This document shows, in pieces, positions 34,201-43,379 of a DNA stretch of 64,000 nucleotides (the stretch's first letter is position 1; each line of letters starts with the position of its first letter). A program made the translations under genes and the position numbers. Source of the stretch: Microvelia longipes (lineage: Eukaryota > Arthropoda > Insecta > Hemiptera > Veliidae). The stretch lies in NCBI GenBank assembly GCA_018340805.1, contig JACMZG010001913.1, forward strand, positions 28,824,434 through 28,888,433, read 5' to 3'. A model generated the notes under the pieces. The model made no database searches, was not told where the DNA came from, and saw only the letters and a program-made list of their open reading frames with translations.

Positions 34201-37200
34201 TATATTTATACTTTTTACTCTTCCTTAAAAACTGTATAAAGGAAAAGTATTGTGTTTGAAAAAATCCAAAACCAGGATGTCACCGGAATTATCTGTTCAG
34301 GTGTTTTTACAGCCTCATAAGATGCTTTCTCAAAGGTTTATGTCTGTTATCATTTTAGTTCCCAGTTTATTATTGCTGAGAGTTGAAACTTTGTACATAA
34401 ATTAGTCTATTTGTGTAGTTGTGCTGTCTGGAAAATAATTATTTTATGACGTTCTTATTTGCCTAGTATGTCAGCAAAAAATCATACTACATAGAAAAAT
34501 TAATGTTGGGATCAATTTGCGATTTGGCACGCGTGTAGCCATGTATAAGACTAACATATGTGCCAGGTTTCATATCATTATCACCATTAGTTTGATTTCT
34601 TATGATCTTGTGTACTCTTTTTAAACAATTGTGAAAAATCTGAAAATAATTCAATGGAGTTGAAATTTGGTACAAGTGTATACCTTTACAAATAAATAAG
34701 TATGCTAAGTTTCGTTTTAATATGACAAGTATATCCATGATTTTGTTTGCATCATTGACCAAGAGCCCAGGGGTGTTTTGTTAATAAAAAGTGTAATGGC
34801 GGGAAACGGGTTTAATTTTTTTATAAATACCTTCCTGAACAAGGATCTGCAATTCTGCAGACTCGTATTGGATGGGCGTCCCAGGCAGAACCTTTGACCT
34901 GCGTTCAAAGTTCAAAGTGCCTTTAAAGTACCCTTCCGATACGTGTCGGCAGAATTGCAGATCCTTGTTCAGGAAGGTATTTACGAAAAATTAAGACCGG
35001 TTCCAGCCATTACACTTTTTATTAACAAATCACCCCTGGGCTCCTGGTCTATCATAAAAGCTAAGCAAAATCAAGCATGGTCAGTGCCTGGGTGGGTGAT
35101 AGTTGGGATGTATTTACTATCTGAGGAGGATCGAAGATATTCCGTACCAGGGAAGATGAGCATAGCGAACCCAATATGATTAGGAAGGTTTTGAAGTACC
35201 CTGTACCCAATTTTTTAAGTTTATTAAATTTGTGGCAAATCAATGTTTTAATTATAAAAATTGTTTTTTTTTAAACCAGAGATAAATCTGTTCAAATATT
35301 AGCAACTAAAATTACTAATTTACATCTTAAAACACACTAAAACCTTAAATTGCATGTTTTTGCATTTAAGATGAGGTTGTGTCCTATAGGGTGGTAATAA
35401 AAAACATTATCAAACCTAAAAATAATAAATATATTAACAATTAATTAGACAGATAATACAATAAAGATTATTATATAAGAACCTACAACATCTCATGATT
35501 TAAAGAAGAAAAAGAAGAGTAAAAAGATTACTTACAATTGAGAAAAAGTAGACCTCTTAAAAAGAGTCATAGTCTCTTATAAGTAAAAGAAAGTAAGTAA
35601 AAAAAGCTAATAAAAACTACTGAAAGCATCTCCATCACCTCTTTATTGCACAAATCTAAAAAGTAAAAAGAAAAAGAAGAATTAAGGCAAGAAAGACACA
35701 AAATGATCAAATCAAAAGCTAAAAACAAGAGTGTCTAAAAATTATTTAGTAAAAGGGGGTACGAACCTGTGTTAAAATTAAAATTAAGTAGGTGAAGAGT
35801 AAGAATCAAAAAAGAGCAGTAGAAAGACGTAGTAGAAGCAAGAAATTAATAAAAGACTGTACCAAGGGAAAGTGAAAAGGGAAATAACTAGAAAAAACTA
35901 AAGATAACCAGGAAGGAGGTAATACTAAGAAAAACAATACATCGAAAGAGCTAAGAAATAGTTCTATCAAACTACAAGTAATAGAAAAGTTGCTCAAAAG
36001 AAAGTAAAAAGTTCACCCCTCTATAGGATTATTTAATGTTTAACATATAATGCTAAAATTTTTGTAAAATTTGAGTTTTTGACCATTTATTAGGGATGGT
36101 CAAGATGGTGGTTACCCTTTGGGGCTGGATGGTCATTTCTTGTGGCTGGCTCTTGCTGTGAAATCAAAACTCCAAATAAATAAATGATGCAACCATTGCT
36201 CCCATAGCATATAGTTAGTACTGAACATAATACCAAAGAATATTAAATAAAACATGAATATATAATATATATCCATACAAATGAAACTATAAATATAAAC
36301 ACTCCTAAATTCATGACAAAATGCTAAACTGCACTAATAATACGTACTTAAAGAAGAAGAAAAACAATTAAAAGGAGAACAAATAAAAAAACTAGATATT
36401 ACATATTAATACTTACACCTAATAAAAATAAATAAAATAATATTGCAGATTGTCTGTATTCTTGACCATATTAATTGTAGGATTCTTTACTTTTGACACA
36501 ATGAGGCAAAAATAAACCTTTCTAACGATCTACTTCGTCAAACTATATTTTGCTTTCTTCCAGAGCATAATCACATACATCTAAAAAGAAATTAAAATTA
36601 TTATTAAGGAAAGTCTAGTTTAAGTATTTATACATAGAATGTAAATTATATGATCTAAAATATTATTATTTAAATAAAAATATTAATAAATAATAATAAT
36701 TTAGAAGAAGGAAAAAAAAATTTTGTTAAATATATGAATTTAACAGAATTTAGAAAAATTTTAACATATATTGAGAAAATGCTGATTTTGTTTAGGATTT
36801 GTCACTTAACAAGCAGGCGAGTGGATGCATAAAATTTTAACGTTTCCTTTTTCTTATTTGTACTAAAAAGGCAAAAGTTAAGGACTAATAACTTAGAATA
36901 ATACTTTATATAGAAGGAGCACTACTGATAACACGAAAGCCGGTCGACTGGTGCAACTAAGTAATGCTGCCACCCTAACAATATACAATTTTCTAAAAAA
37001 AAAGTTGGCAATACTTCCGGTTGCTGAATTATTATGTCCTATTATTAATTAATGATTGATTGATTAATTTGATTTTTGATTTGATTGATTTTTTTTTGAT
37101 TATTCATAAAATACTAATATAAATATTGGTGCATTACAATATTTAAAGCATTTTAAATTGTAGTTTAACATATTTATTAAAATTATATATAATAAGTAGT

Positions 37201-39776
37201 CCTCGTCAACTAAATGTAGATTCTAGTATTCCGCCACCCTTTTGCCATCTAAGACCAGTTTTATTAAATACTCTGCAGGTGTTTTAAGTTATTATATTTG
37301 TTCTTTACGATCTTTCTTCATTAATAGATATTTATGACAAATATTTAAAATAATGTCAGGTTGGCAGCATTACTTAGTTGCACCAGTCAACCGGCTTTCG
37401 TGTTATCAGTGGAATTACATTGTGTTTACGGCCCTGTGCTCCTTCTATATATAGTATTATTCTAAGACTAATAATAATAAAATAAAAAAATCTGTCTAAT
37501 TATTAGGGTTCCACAGGTGGAGGAGAGATCCTGCTAATGACCCAATTTGTCAAAAAGTAGTGTACCTTAGTGTTACCTAGTACAGACATTTATAAGTCAA
37601 AAATTTAGGTCTAGGAATATATTTTTTATGATCCGAGCAGGGCTCAAGGTTTTTAAGTTTTTTTATTATCATTCGTGCAATTTTTATTGTAAAAATTAAT
37701 AAATGATCCAATTGAATTGAAATTTGACACAATGTACCCTTTGTGTAATAAATAAGTTTTTTAAGTTTCATTTCAAAACAGCTAGATTATCTACAGATTT
37801 ATTTTATGCAGCATTAAGTAAGGTCAGGTGCTTGTATGTCTGATCGATGGGAATTAGTAAGTAAGTAAGAGTGGGGAGGTCAAGCCTGGTGAGTAGACCA
37901 CACCATTGGGTCCTTTTCACCAATCGATGGGAATTAACTTGATGTTTCAATTGCCTGAGGACTAGCGAAGCCAGTCGGAAGTGCTATTGCAATATAAATT
38001 AGGTTATCTGCTAAGAGAAGCAAGTCTAAAGTAGTGAGGATGAGCATTGCAAATCTGATATGGAGAGGAAAGATCTGAGGTTCCTTCTACCCTATTTTTT
38101 ACTATCTCCCTTTTTGAACATTTCTGCCCGGTTTCTCGTACATTTTTTTTTTTTAATAAAGCATTAGTAAATGAGAGATTAAACTGATGACAAATTAAAT
38201 TTGTATAACCGGTTTCTCAAAACAATATTTAATCTTCAACTAAACCAATTTTTCTAGTTTTTATTTTAAGTAATAAATGTTTCATAAACAATAGGATTAT
38301 ATATTCTTGATCAGTGATTCCACCCTTTTATAAAAAATTACCTTCCCTCCATAAACCTAATCAAATAAAATAATTTTTCATTTGTTTGGTTATTTCCCTG
38401 GCCTACCTTATTTTGGAATAGTTCAAGTCAAAATAAAACATATTTCAGTTCTACAAAAAAAATAGTACATGGTTTTGATAACTACTGATTTAATTGCCCG
38501 AATTCCTCCCATTAAATTCTACAATATTTAATTAACAATTAGTTTGTAATGATTCTTCAAGAAACCCAAAAGTTAATGGGCCATTAATTTTACAGGACAG
38601 TCGAGAAATTTGATTATTAAAATAAATTAATGTGCTTTCGAGAAACTCAAATTTAATAAGGCATTAAATCAATATTTCTGTATGTAAACGAATAGAAATG
38701 AACTGACATTTTAATCTGACATTAAAACAATAACAATAAATAATAGATGTACGAGAAACCCAAAACAGACTTTAATGGCTCATTATTTACTTATCTCCCA
38801 TTAAAATTGTTTTATTGATGTTCGAGAAACTGGGCATTAATCTTTAAAAAGAGGCTATTAAAAAATAATATTTCCTCTGCTGCAAACAAGTCTTTAATAT
38901 AATAAATACATAAAGCTTTGGTCTCCCAAGTACCAACATAGACATGACAATCTAAAACTATCGTGAGACCGCAACTGGAAATGACAGCATGACTGCGTGA
39001 AAATGTGAAAACCCATTTCTATCTTTATATAACTTGTCTAGTTTAAGAAAATAAATAAAAATGCAATCGTAATGCTGTTTTTTCCATCTTTTCAAGAGAT
39101 GTAAAAAATCAATATTGTAGTTGAAGGCGTAGAAAATTTTGTTTGCGTAAGGAAATGAGGTAAAAAATTGATGTAATAGCATTTTATAAATTCATAGAAC
39201 CTCAGTTAAAACTTTTTTTTTGCTTTGCAATGATCAAAACCCCTCTTTACATTTGAAGAGAGAAATATTTATTTTATTCTCTCCAACTATAACATCTATC
39301 CCCTATCCCCCCCCCAATGTTATTTTATAATAAATATTTCTGTTTTTCTACTAGTCACTCTTTATAATGGATTGCCCTGGAAATTTTTAGTTAAGCTTGC
39401 TTCCAAAGCATTATGGTTCATTAGGTTTATAATTGAAAAAAAAATTTAATAAATAAATTCTATTTGTTCTTCATCTGTTATGACTGGTTTTACGAGTTTA
39501 AAAATAAAATAATGAAAATGTCCAATCAACATTTCTTGGAATAGAAATCTATTGACTGGATTGAGCATTGTGTTAAACAACAATATTAAAGATTAAAGTA
39601 GGCTTATTCCTTTCTCTACTTAGAAGTCTTACTTCACCCTAAGAAATAAACTTTATTATTATATAATAAAGTATATAATTAATTTAAATTAATTATATAA
39701 TTACTCCCTCCTAAAATAGAGGCAAGCATTACATTACCAAAATCATATACATATTATATATATGTAAATAAAAAAA

Positions 39777-39856
<80 letters not shown>

Positions 39857-42817
39857 TATTTTTTTTTTTAAATAGTTGTTAGGTTTGCAATACTGATGGT
39901 GGAAAACAAAAGGGTGATCAATTTTTTTTTATCATATGATTAGCATGGGAGCCGATTGAAATTCTTCTTTTATTTATTTATTTATTATTAGTTAATTTGT
40001 GATGAATGAGTTAAAAATTAATAGAACGACCATTGGAGCTAAAAAAATGTCAATATTTCATGGATCAATGTTTCGATTATACCAGGATTTTAAATGGACA
40101 ATATATTAACTAAATATTGTTAATATTTAGTTTTTAACAATAAAATCAAATTAAATTAGGAAAAAATAATTAATTAATACTATATATGATTGTATCACCA
40201 AATAATAAATTGGTGATATACATAGCTGTGTATAAGCTATAGCTTTTGTGGCTATTAAACAAATTGTTTTTTGAAGATGAGATTAAATTATGGATTAGAA
40301 AGTAATTATTGATTTATTTCAATAATAAATATAATTATTAACTCTATTATATATGTATCTTATAAGCTAATTCAATGTTTTTTTTACAATAAAATCTTGT
40401 CTTGTATTATTTTCTTGTCTTATTTTATTCTATCTGAGGACAAGTGAATTGAGTCTGGAGATGTGTTGCAGTGTAAATTTGGTAATTTTTATATTCTGAG
40501 AACAAGCAAAGTGAATCTAAATAGGGAGGACAAGTGAATTGAGTCTGGAGATGTGTTGCAATGTAAATTTGGTAATTTTTATATTCTGAGAACAAGCAAA
40601 GTGAATCTAAATAGGGAGGACAAGTGAATTGAGTCTGGAGATGTGTTGCAATGTAAATTTGGTAATTTTTATATTCTGAGAACAAGCAAAGTGAATCTAA
40701 ATAGGGAGGACAAGTGAATTGAGTCTGGAGATGTGTTGCAATGTAAATTTGGTAATTTTTATATTCTGAGAACAAGCAAAGTGAATAAATAGGGAGGACA
40801 AGTGAATTGAGTCTGGAGATGTGTTGCATGTAAATTTGGTAATTTTTATCTGAGAACAAGCAAAGTGAATCTAAATAGGGAGGACAAGTGAATTGAGTCC
40901 CAATGTAAATTTGGTAATTTTTATATTCTGAGAACAAGCAAAGTGAATCTAAATAGGGAGGAAAAGTGTATTATTTTATTTATTATTTTATTAATTTAAG
41001 GTATATTTATTTAAGTTATGATTTGATTAATTTAAACATTTATGTAATTAATTATTTAAATTATTTTAAGTGTATTTATTTAATTTATTATTTGATTACT
41101 TTGAGGTGTATTTATTTAATATATTATTTGATTAATTTGAATTGTATTTATTTAATTTATTATTTGATAAATTTGAGTTATATTTATTTAATTTTATTTT
41201 CATATTGGTTGTGGTTAATGTTTGGCAGGGATGTTTACCCGATGTTGTTAGTTGCAAATAAAGTGGATTTGGTGCATTTGAGGAAGGTATCGGAGGAGAT
41301 GGGTCGAGAGCTGGCTCAAACGCTCAACATACCTTACATAGAAACTAGTGCCAAGGACCCTCCTCTTAATATTGACATAGCTTTTCATGAGGTAACATTT
41401 CTATTTTCTTTTATGTTTATTAGGTAAGTTAACCATAGAGAAGGATTCTGTAATATTTTTAAAAATCTTTTTAAATTTTTTTAACTATTTAATTTACATT
41501 TTTTTAAACAAATATCTTTATTTATTTAATTAATATACAAAGTAAATATAAAAATAATACATCACTTATATAAATTAAAAATTGTACATGTTTAGCTAGA
41601 CAGAGTCTATCTTACATAGGATAGACCTGTCCTGACCTGTATTGACTAGAGTCAGGTTTCTTCCTTTTGGACATCATTAGTGACAATCATACTCTTGACT
41701 TCTTTTCATAACTTATGGTCTATTAGATTTCGACATACAAATCGTGGGAGATCTCTTGGGTCTAATTGGTTCCCACCAATAACTCTTGGAGGCAACACAC
41801 TACAACCATCTATGTCAAAATTAATTGCCCTAGTTGAGGGGACATCACAGTAACTTTTTGTAACTCTTTTATTTTAAATAAAAAAATGATTATTCAGTGT
41901 TGCCAAGTTTAGAACTAAGAAAATATTTTTGGTTAATATGTTTATTCTTCCTTATTTATACCGTTGGTTTAAAGGAAAAGTATTGTGTTTGCAAAAAAAT
42001 TTGAAACCAAGATATCACCTGAATTATCCCTTTCAGGTGTTTTAAAACCTCCTAAGTGGTTTTCACAATTTTAACTCCCTCGGCTTTGCCTCGAGCGTTA
42101 AAAACATAAATCCCTTGGCTTCACCTAGAGAGTTAAATACTTTGGTTCCCTCGGTTTACGCCTTAGGAACCAACTAACTACTTAGGGAAATTTTAGCATT
42201 CTTTACTCCCTAGGTGTATAAATAACTATTATTCATTCATTATTTGGAAAATATTATTTTTGTGATGTCATTACCCTGCAATAATGACTCAACAAAAATA
42301 TTTTTTTAAATTAGAAAATTGATTTGACGTTGGTATAATTGTATACTTTCACGTAATGAATAAGTACCCCAAGTTTCATTTTAATATGGCAAGAGTCATT
42401 AAAATTCACAAGAGAATCATAAAAGTTAAGCAGCATCAAGCATGCTCAGTGCCTGGATGGTTGACCACTGGGAATCAAAGGGATGTATTTACCACCTGTG
42501 AGCGAGCAATGTGATTCTGAATTAGGGAGGATGAGGGTAGCAAATCTGATGTGTTGAGGAATTGTTCCGAGGTACCCCATGCCTAACTTTTTTAATTCCT
42601 ATATGGCCTTGGGCATCAAACTATGAGATATGCCATAAATATTTTGTTCACTTGGTTACTTTCTTTGTGAGACCTAAATTTAATTGAAATATAATTGATT
42701 ATTTATATGGTTCAATTAACATTTCTCTTTTAGGTTGTCAGAATTATTAGAAACCAACCACCGCTGGAACTTGAGAAAAGGAGAAGGAGGCGTTTAGAAA
42801 AGTGCTGTCTCATGTAA
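28071..42817 (+). CDS. Mras: M-Ras small GTPase (four coding exons)
   Basis: Ras-family GTP-binding switch at the plasma membrane. In other animals M-Ras acts with SHOC2 and PP1 to activate RAF. Exons 28071-28263, 32964-33117, 41229-41391 and 42734-42817 total 594 nt, giving 197 residues. All splice sites are GT-AG and phases agree. Residues: P-loop GDGGVGKS 20-27, switch [10 protein letters not shown] 42-50, switch II DTAGQEE 67-73 (catalytic Gln71), NKVD 126-129, ETSAK 154-158. A basic run (KRRRRR 185-190) precedes the CaaX box CCLM 194-197, where Met favours farnesylation. The N-terminal extension before the P-loop, [14 protein letters not shown] and SAKDPPLN are M-Ras-like, separating it from Ras, R-Ras and Rap. 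No disabling change is seen. An in-frame stop at 28056-28058 supports the first ATG; the ATG two codons later is an alternative. Confidence 0.95.
28706..28811 (+). repeat. Dispersed repeat family B, copy 1
   Basis: Landmarks AGGAAAAGTATTGTGTTTG, CCGTTTCAGATGTTTTTAAG and CTTCCTAAGTGGTTT recur at 34211-34330 and 41945-42068. A shorter version is at 47228-47271. The 5' end has a CTTCCTTAT..AAGGAAAAG-type hairpin in the best copies, hinting at a MITE-like or SINE-like head. Confidence 0.55.
28933..28968 (-). ncRNA. Hammerhead-like motif in M-Ras intron 1 (weak)
   Basis: On the minus strand CTGATGATGGC is followed by a short imperfect hairpin and TTGAAAGCGC. CTGATGA and GAAA are the two conserved strands of the hammerhead core. 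Stems I and III are not evident, so this is probably a degenerate relic at a retroelement end. The flanks resemble those of the copy at 31893-31925. Confidence 0.3.
29034..29215 (+). repeat. SINE tail fragment with adjacent hairpin
   Basis: The right part (about 29118-29215) shares GATGTGATGAGGAAAATTC and AGGTTCCCCGTA with the tails of the 5S-derived SINEs at 35051, 37809 and 42413; no 5S head is present. A hairpin with GGTGAG/CTCACC ends lies at 29034-29063. Confidence 0.45.
30021..30207. repeat. Retroelement terminal repeat copy 2 in a near-perfect palindrome
   Basis: The right half (about 30065-30207) matches the terminal repeat at 345-488. Its AAGACCTAAATC end is mirrored on the left (about 30021-30069), giving arms of about 48 bp with one mismatch and one indel. 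Inside lies a second hairpin (TTTCGCTCC/GGAAGCGAAA). Head-to-head partial copies are what Penelope-like elements often leave, but the family is unproven. Confidence 0.7.
30538..30806 (+). mobile_element. 3' fragment of a LINE, plus strand
   Basis: A reading frame from about 30555 gives [20 protein letters not shown], the pattern of the extreme C-terminus of LINE ORF2 proteins (KLP...lk...F...). It degenerates before a TAAATAAATAAATAAAT tail at about 30784-30803. The minus-strand frame over the same bases is its shadow. Confidence 0.5.
30920..31356 (+). repeat. Minisatellite, about 60-bp unit
   Basis: About seven copies, each with AACCATCCATGACAATAGG and CAGGTATAAATATATAAATT separated by a variable T run. 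Copies differ mainly in T-run length and one partial duplication near 31195. The long minus-strand frame across it is a translation of the repeat. Confidence 0.9.
31893..31925 (-). ncRNA. Hammerhead-like motif in M-Ras intron 1
   Basis: Minus strand: CTGATGATGGCCTC, loop, AGGTTGAAAGCGC. GGCCU and AGGUU can pair (five pairs, two of them G-U), placing a stem II-like hairpin between CUGAUGA and GAAA. Downstream is an AATAAAG sequence, as at a retroelement 3' end. Stem III and the cleavage site are not identified. Confidence 0.35.
32781..32812 (+). ncRNA. Hammerhead-like motif, plus strand
   Basis: CTGATGATGACT, loop, AGTTGAAACTG. GACU/AGUU gives a four-pair stem between the CUGAUGA and GAAA strands. 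Same layout as the two minus-strand motifs but a different stem sequence. Could be a chance match. Confidence 0.3.
32964..33117 (+). CDS. Mras: M-Ras coding exon 2
   Basis: Follows TTGTTCTGTTCAG. Encodes residues 65-115 plus two bases of codon 116: switch II with Gln71 and the core strand LLVYSVTD. The donor is AGACAG followed by GTATTT. Confidence 0.95.
33280..33616 (-). mobile_element. 5'-truncated LINE 3' end, minus strand
   Basis: The minus-strand frame 33616-33383 reads [29 protein letters not shown] and [12 protein letters not shown], and ends after [12 protein letters not shown]. This is the standard C-terminus of arthropod LINE ORF2 proteins. The 3' untranslated part runs left to an (ATTT)n-type tail at about 33280-33293. 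Only the last 77 codons remain, in one frame, so the insertion may be fairly recent. Confidence 0.75.
34211..34330 (+). repeat. Dispersed repeat family B, copy 2
   Basis: AAAGGAAAAGTATTGTGTTTG, then CAGGATGTCACCGGAATTAT and CAGGTGTTTTTACAGCCTC. Aligns with copy 3 at 41945 over its whole length. Confidence 0.55.
34655..34735 (+). repeat. Dispersed module preceding a 5S-derived SINE, copy 1
   Basis: GAAATTTGGTACAAGTGTAT, AATAAATAAGTA and AAGTTTC(A/G)TTTTAATATG recur at about 37695-37780 and 42320-42400. Each lies upstream of a 5S-derived SINE, so it may be part of a composite element. Confidence 0.45.
34757..35049. mobile_element. MITE-like inverted-repeat element
   Basis: Arms of roughly 100-110 bp (34757-34868 and about 34939-35049) match by eye at well over 80%, starting GACCA(A/G)GAGCCCAGGGGTG and sharing AGGATCTGCAATTCTGC at the inner side. 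The spacer is about 70 bp. No coding capacity. The right arm abuts the head of a 5S-derived SINE. Confidence 0.6.
35051..35219 (+). repeat. 5S rRNA-derived SINE, copy 1
   Basis: The head holds GCTAAGC, CAGTGCCTGGGTGGGTGAT and TTGGGA, the internal-promoter region of 5S rRNA in diverged form. The tail holds GAAGATGAGCATAGCGAACC and AAGTACCCTGTACCC before a T run, shared with copies at 37809 and 42413. Transcription by RNA polymerase III from the 5S-type promoter is expected for the family. Confidence 0.65.
35480..36010 (+). repeat. Purine-rich low-complexity tract
   Basis: About 500 bases in which A and G dominate the plus strand, with recurring GTAAAAAG, GAAAAAG and AGAAAG words. No clean period. 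Could be a decayed purine repeat within the intron. Confidence 0.55.
36882..37472. mobile_element. MITE-like element with long terminal inverted repeats
   Basis: The left arm (36882-36996) and right arm (37354-37472) share in opposite orientation CTTAGAATAATACT, ATATAGAAGGAGCAC, CTGATAACACGAAAGCCGGT and CAACTAAGTAATGCTGCCA. The right arm has about 25 extra bases after the GAAGGAGCAC block. The AT-rich 350-bp centre is noncoding. Target duplication not identified. Confidence 0.65.
37809..38097 (+). repeat. 5S rRNA-derived SINE, copy 2 (diverged)
   Basis: GGTCAGGTGCTTGTATGTC and GATCGATGGGAATT resemble the 5S C-box region. ATCGATGGGAATTA is repeated at about 37923 after an inserted or duplicated block. 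The tail GATGAGCATTGCAAATCTGA and the GAGGTTCC end match the other copies. Confidence 0.5.
38126..38835. mobile_element. Inverted-repeat element with internal GAGAAAC repeats
   Basis: GCCCGGTTTCTCGTACAT (38126-38143) faces ATGTTCGAGAAACTGGGC (38818-38835), 16 of 18 matching. Inside, GAGAAACCC/CTC-type words followed by TTAATGGGC or GCATTAA recur near 38205, 38560, 38600, 38638 and 38752. Noncoding. The subrepeats resemble the terminal motif, so the element may have grown by copying its ends. Confidence 0.5.
39780..39860. repeat. TA microsatellite
   Basis: About 80 bp of nearly pure TA dinucleotides in M-Ras intron 2. Confidence 0.95.
40425..40960 (+). repeat. 90-bp minisatellite
   Basis: CAAGTGAATTGAGTCTGGAG recurs at 40441, 40531, 40621, 40711, about 40799 and about 40887, with GAACAAGCAAAGTGAATC and AAATAGGGAGGA in each unit. 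The first four are almost identical, and the last two carry deletions. Wording resembles the middle of the 5S-derived SINE at 42413 (GAGCGAGCAATGTGATTC, TTAGGGAGGATGAG). The minus-strand frame across it is a translation of the repeat. Confidence 0.92.
40966..41215 (+). repeat. AT-rich tandem repeat next to M-Ras exon 3
   Basis: About six degenerate units of roughly 36 bp built on GTATTTATTTAATTTATT and ATTTGATTAATTTGA. They end only some 15-20 bases before the exon 3 acceptor, so they contribute to its upstream pyrimidine-poor context. Confidence 0.7.
41229..41391 (+). CDS. Mras: M-Ras coding exon 3
   Basis: Follows GTTAATGTTTGGCAG. Completes codon 116 and encodes up to Glu170: guanine-binding NKVD and the SAK loop ([10 protein letters not shown]). 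The donor is GAG followed by GTAACA; phase 0. Confidence 0.95.
41945..42068 (+). repeat. Dispersed repeat family B, copy 3
   Basis: The most complete copy: CTTCCTTATTTATACCG, AAAGGAAAAGTATTGTGTTTG, GATATCACCTGAATTATC, TTTCAGGTGTTTTAAAACC and CCTAAGTGGTTTTCACAA. Confidence 0.6.
42069..42235 (+). repeat. Degenerate repeat of CTCCCTCGGC-type words
   Basis: ACTCCCTCGGCTTTGCCTCG, then CCCTTGGCTTCACCTAGAG, TTCCCTCGGTTTACGCC and TTACTCCCTAGG at intervals of about 40-55 bp. Related wording in both orientations occurs at 56395-56560 and 56755-56930. Confidence 0.4.
42413..42600 (+). repeat. 5S rRNA-derived SINE, copy 3 (best head)
   Basis: GTTAAGCAGCATCAAGC, GCTCAGTGCCTGGATGG and TTGACCACTGGGAAT correspond in order to the A box, intermediate element and C box region of 5S rRNA. 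The body has GAGCGAGCAATGTGATTC, the tail GCAAATCTGATGTG and GAGGTACCCCATGCC before a T run. Diverged from functional 5S. Confidence 0.75.
42734..42817 (+). CDS. Mras: M-Ras coding exon 4
   Basis: Follows ATTTCTCTTTTAG. Encodes residues 171-197 with the polybasic run and CaaX box CCLM, stop TAA at 42815-42817. Confidence 0.95.
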   Translation, partial: VVRIIRNQPPLELEKRRRRRLEKCCLM

Positions 42818-43180
42818 AGAGTACTCATTCCAAGCACATCTGAGAAGACTTTGAATCGCACACACGCAACATTAAGTGATAACATTGGGCTTTATCAAAC
42901 ATTTTTTTACTCTTTTGTATAATTTATTTAATTGCACGCCTTGTTTTGTGACTTCACACCTAATTTTAAAATCCACCAAGTTTACAGGCTCAGATTCTCG
43001 TGTTACATTTAGAATTCCTTAATATTTGAGTCAACATAACAATGTATCTATAAAACGCCCCTGAAGATATTTCCTTTAGAGCAAATCTGTCCTTCAATAC
43101 AATAAGCCAATAAGTGTTTGAAGTAACTGGCATGACTTACTGATATGATTGACAGAAATAAAAGGTTGGCATCTCAACTT
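42818..43180 (+). terminator. Mras: M-Ras 3' untranslated region and poly(A) signal
   Basis: The sequence after the stop is less repetitive than its surroundings. AATAAA at 43157-43162 is the first canonical poly(A) signal after the stop, giving a 3' untranslated region of about 360 nt. Confidence 0.6.
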
Positions 43181-43379
43181 TCCACACTATCTCCTCCTGT
43201 AAATTTGTAATCAAGATAGCACAAATTGATAAAACAACAACTATTTGCTCAAATTCCACATAATATTTGGTAATTTGAACATTTTAAAACACGAAAATTA
43301 CCTTTAATAGTTTGTTTTATTAATTTAAAATAGCATAAATAGATTAATATTTTTTGACACTTCAGAAAAACATAAAAAA

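Larger units (their letters stand above)
33118..41228 (+). other. Mras: M-Ras intron 2 (8.1 kb)
   Basis: Made largely of repeats listed separately: a LINE fragment, family B copy, three inverted-repeat elements, two 5S-derived SINEs, a purine-rich tract, TA repeats and a 90-bp minisatellite. Stretches such as 36010-36880 and 38840-39770 show nothing I can name. Confidence 0.9.
41392..42733 (+). other. Mras: M-Ras intron 3 (1.3 kb)
   Basis: Holds family B copy 3, an ACTCCCT-type repeat and a 5S-derived SINE (listed separately). At 41510-41830 there is a possible decayed minus-strand element that I could not identify. Confidence 0.9.

Noticed and set aside
40425..40937. 170-residue minus-strand open frame with repeated protein segments
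   Set aside because: It is the translation of the 90-bp minisatellite (a multiple of three). No start context or homology, and it lies within an intron of M-Ras.
41580..41830. Minus-strand stretch reading like a protein ([20 protein letters not shown])
   Set aside because: Open for only about 40 codons, no family recognised, and it lies in M-Ras intron 3. Possibly an old element remnant but not strong enough to annotate.
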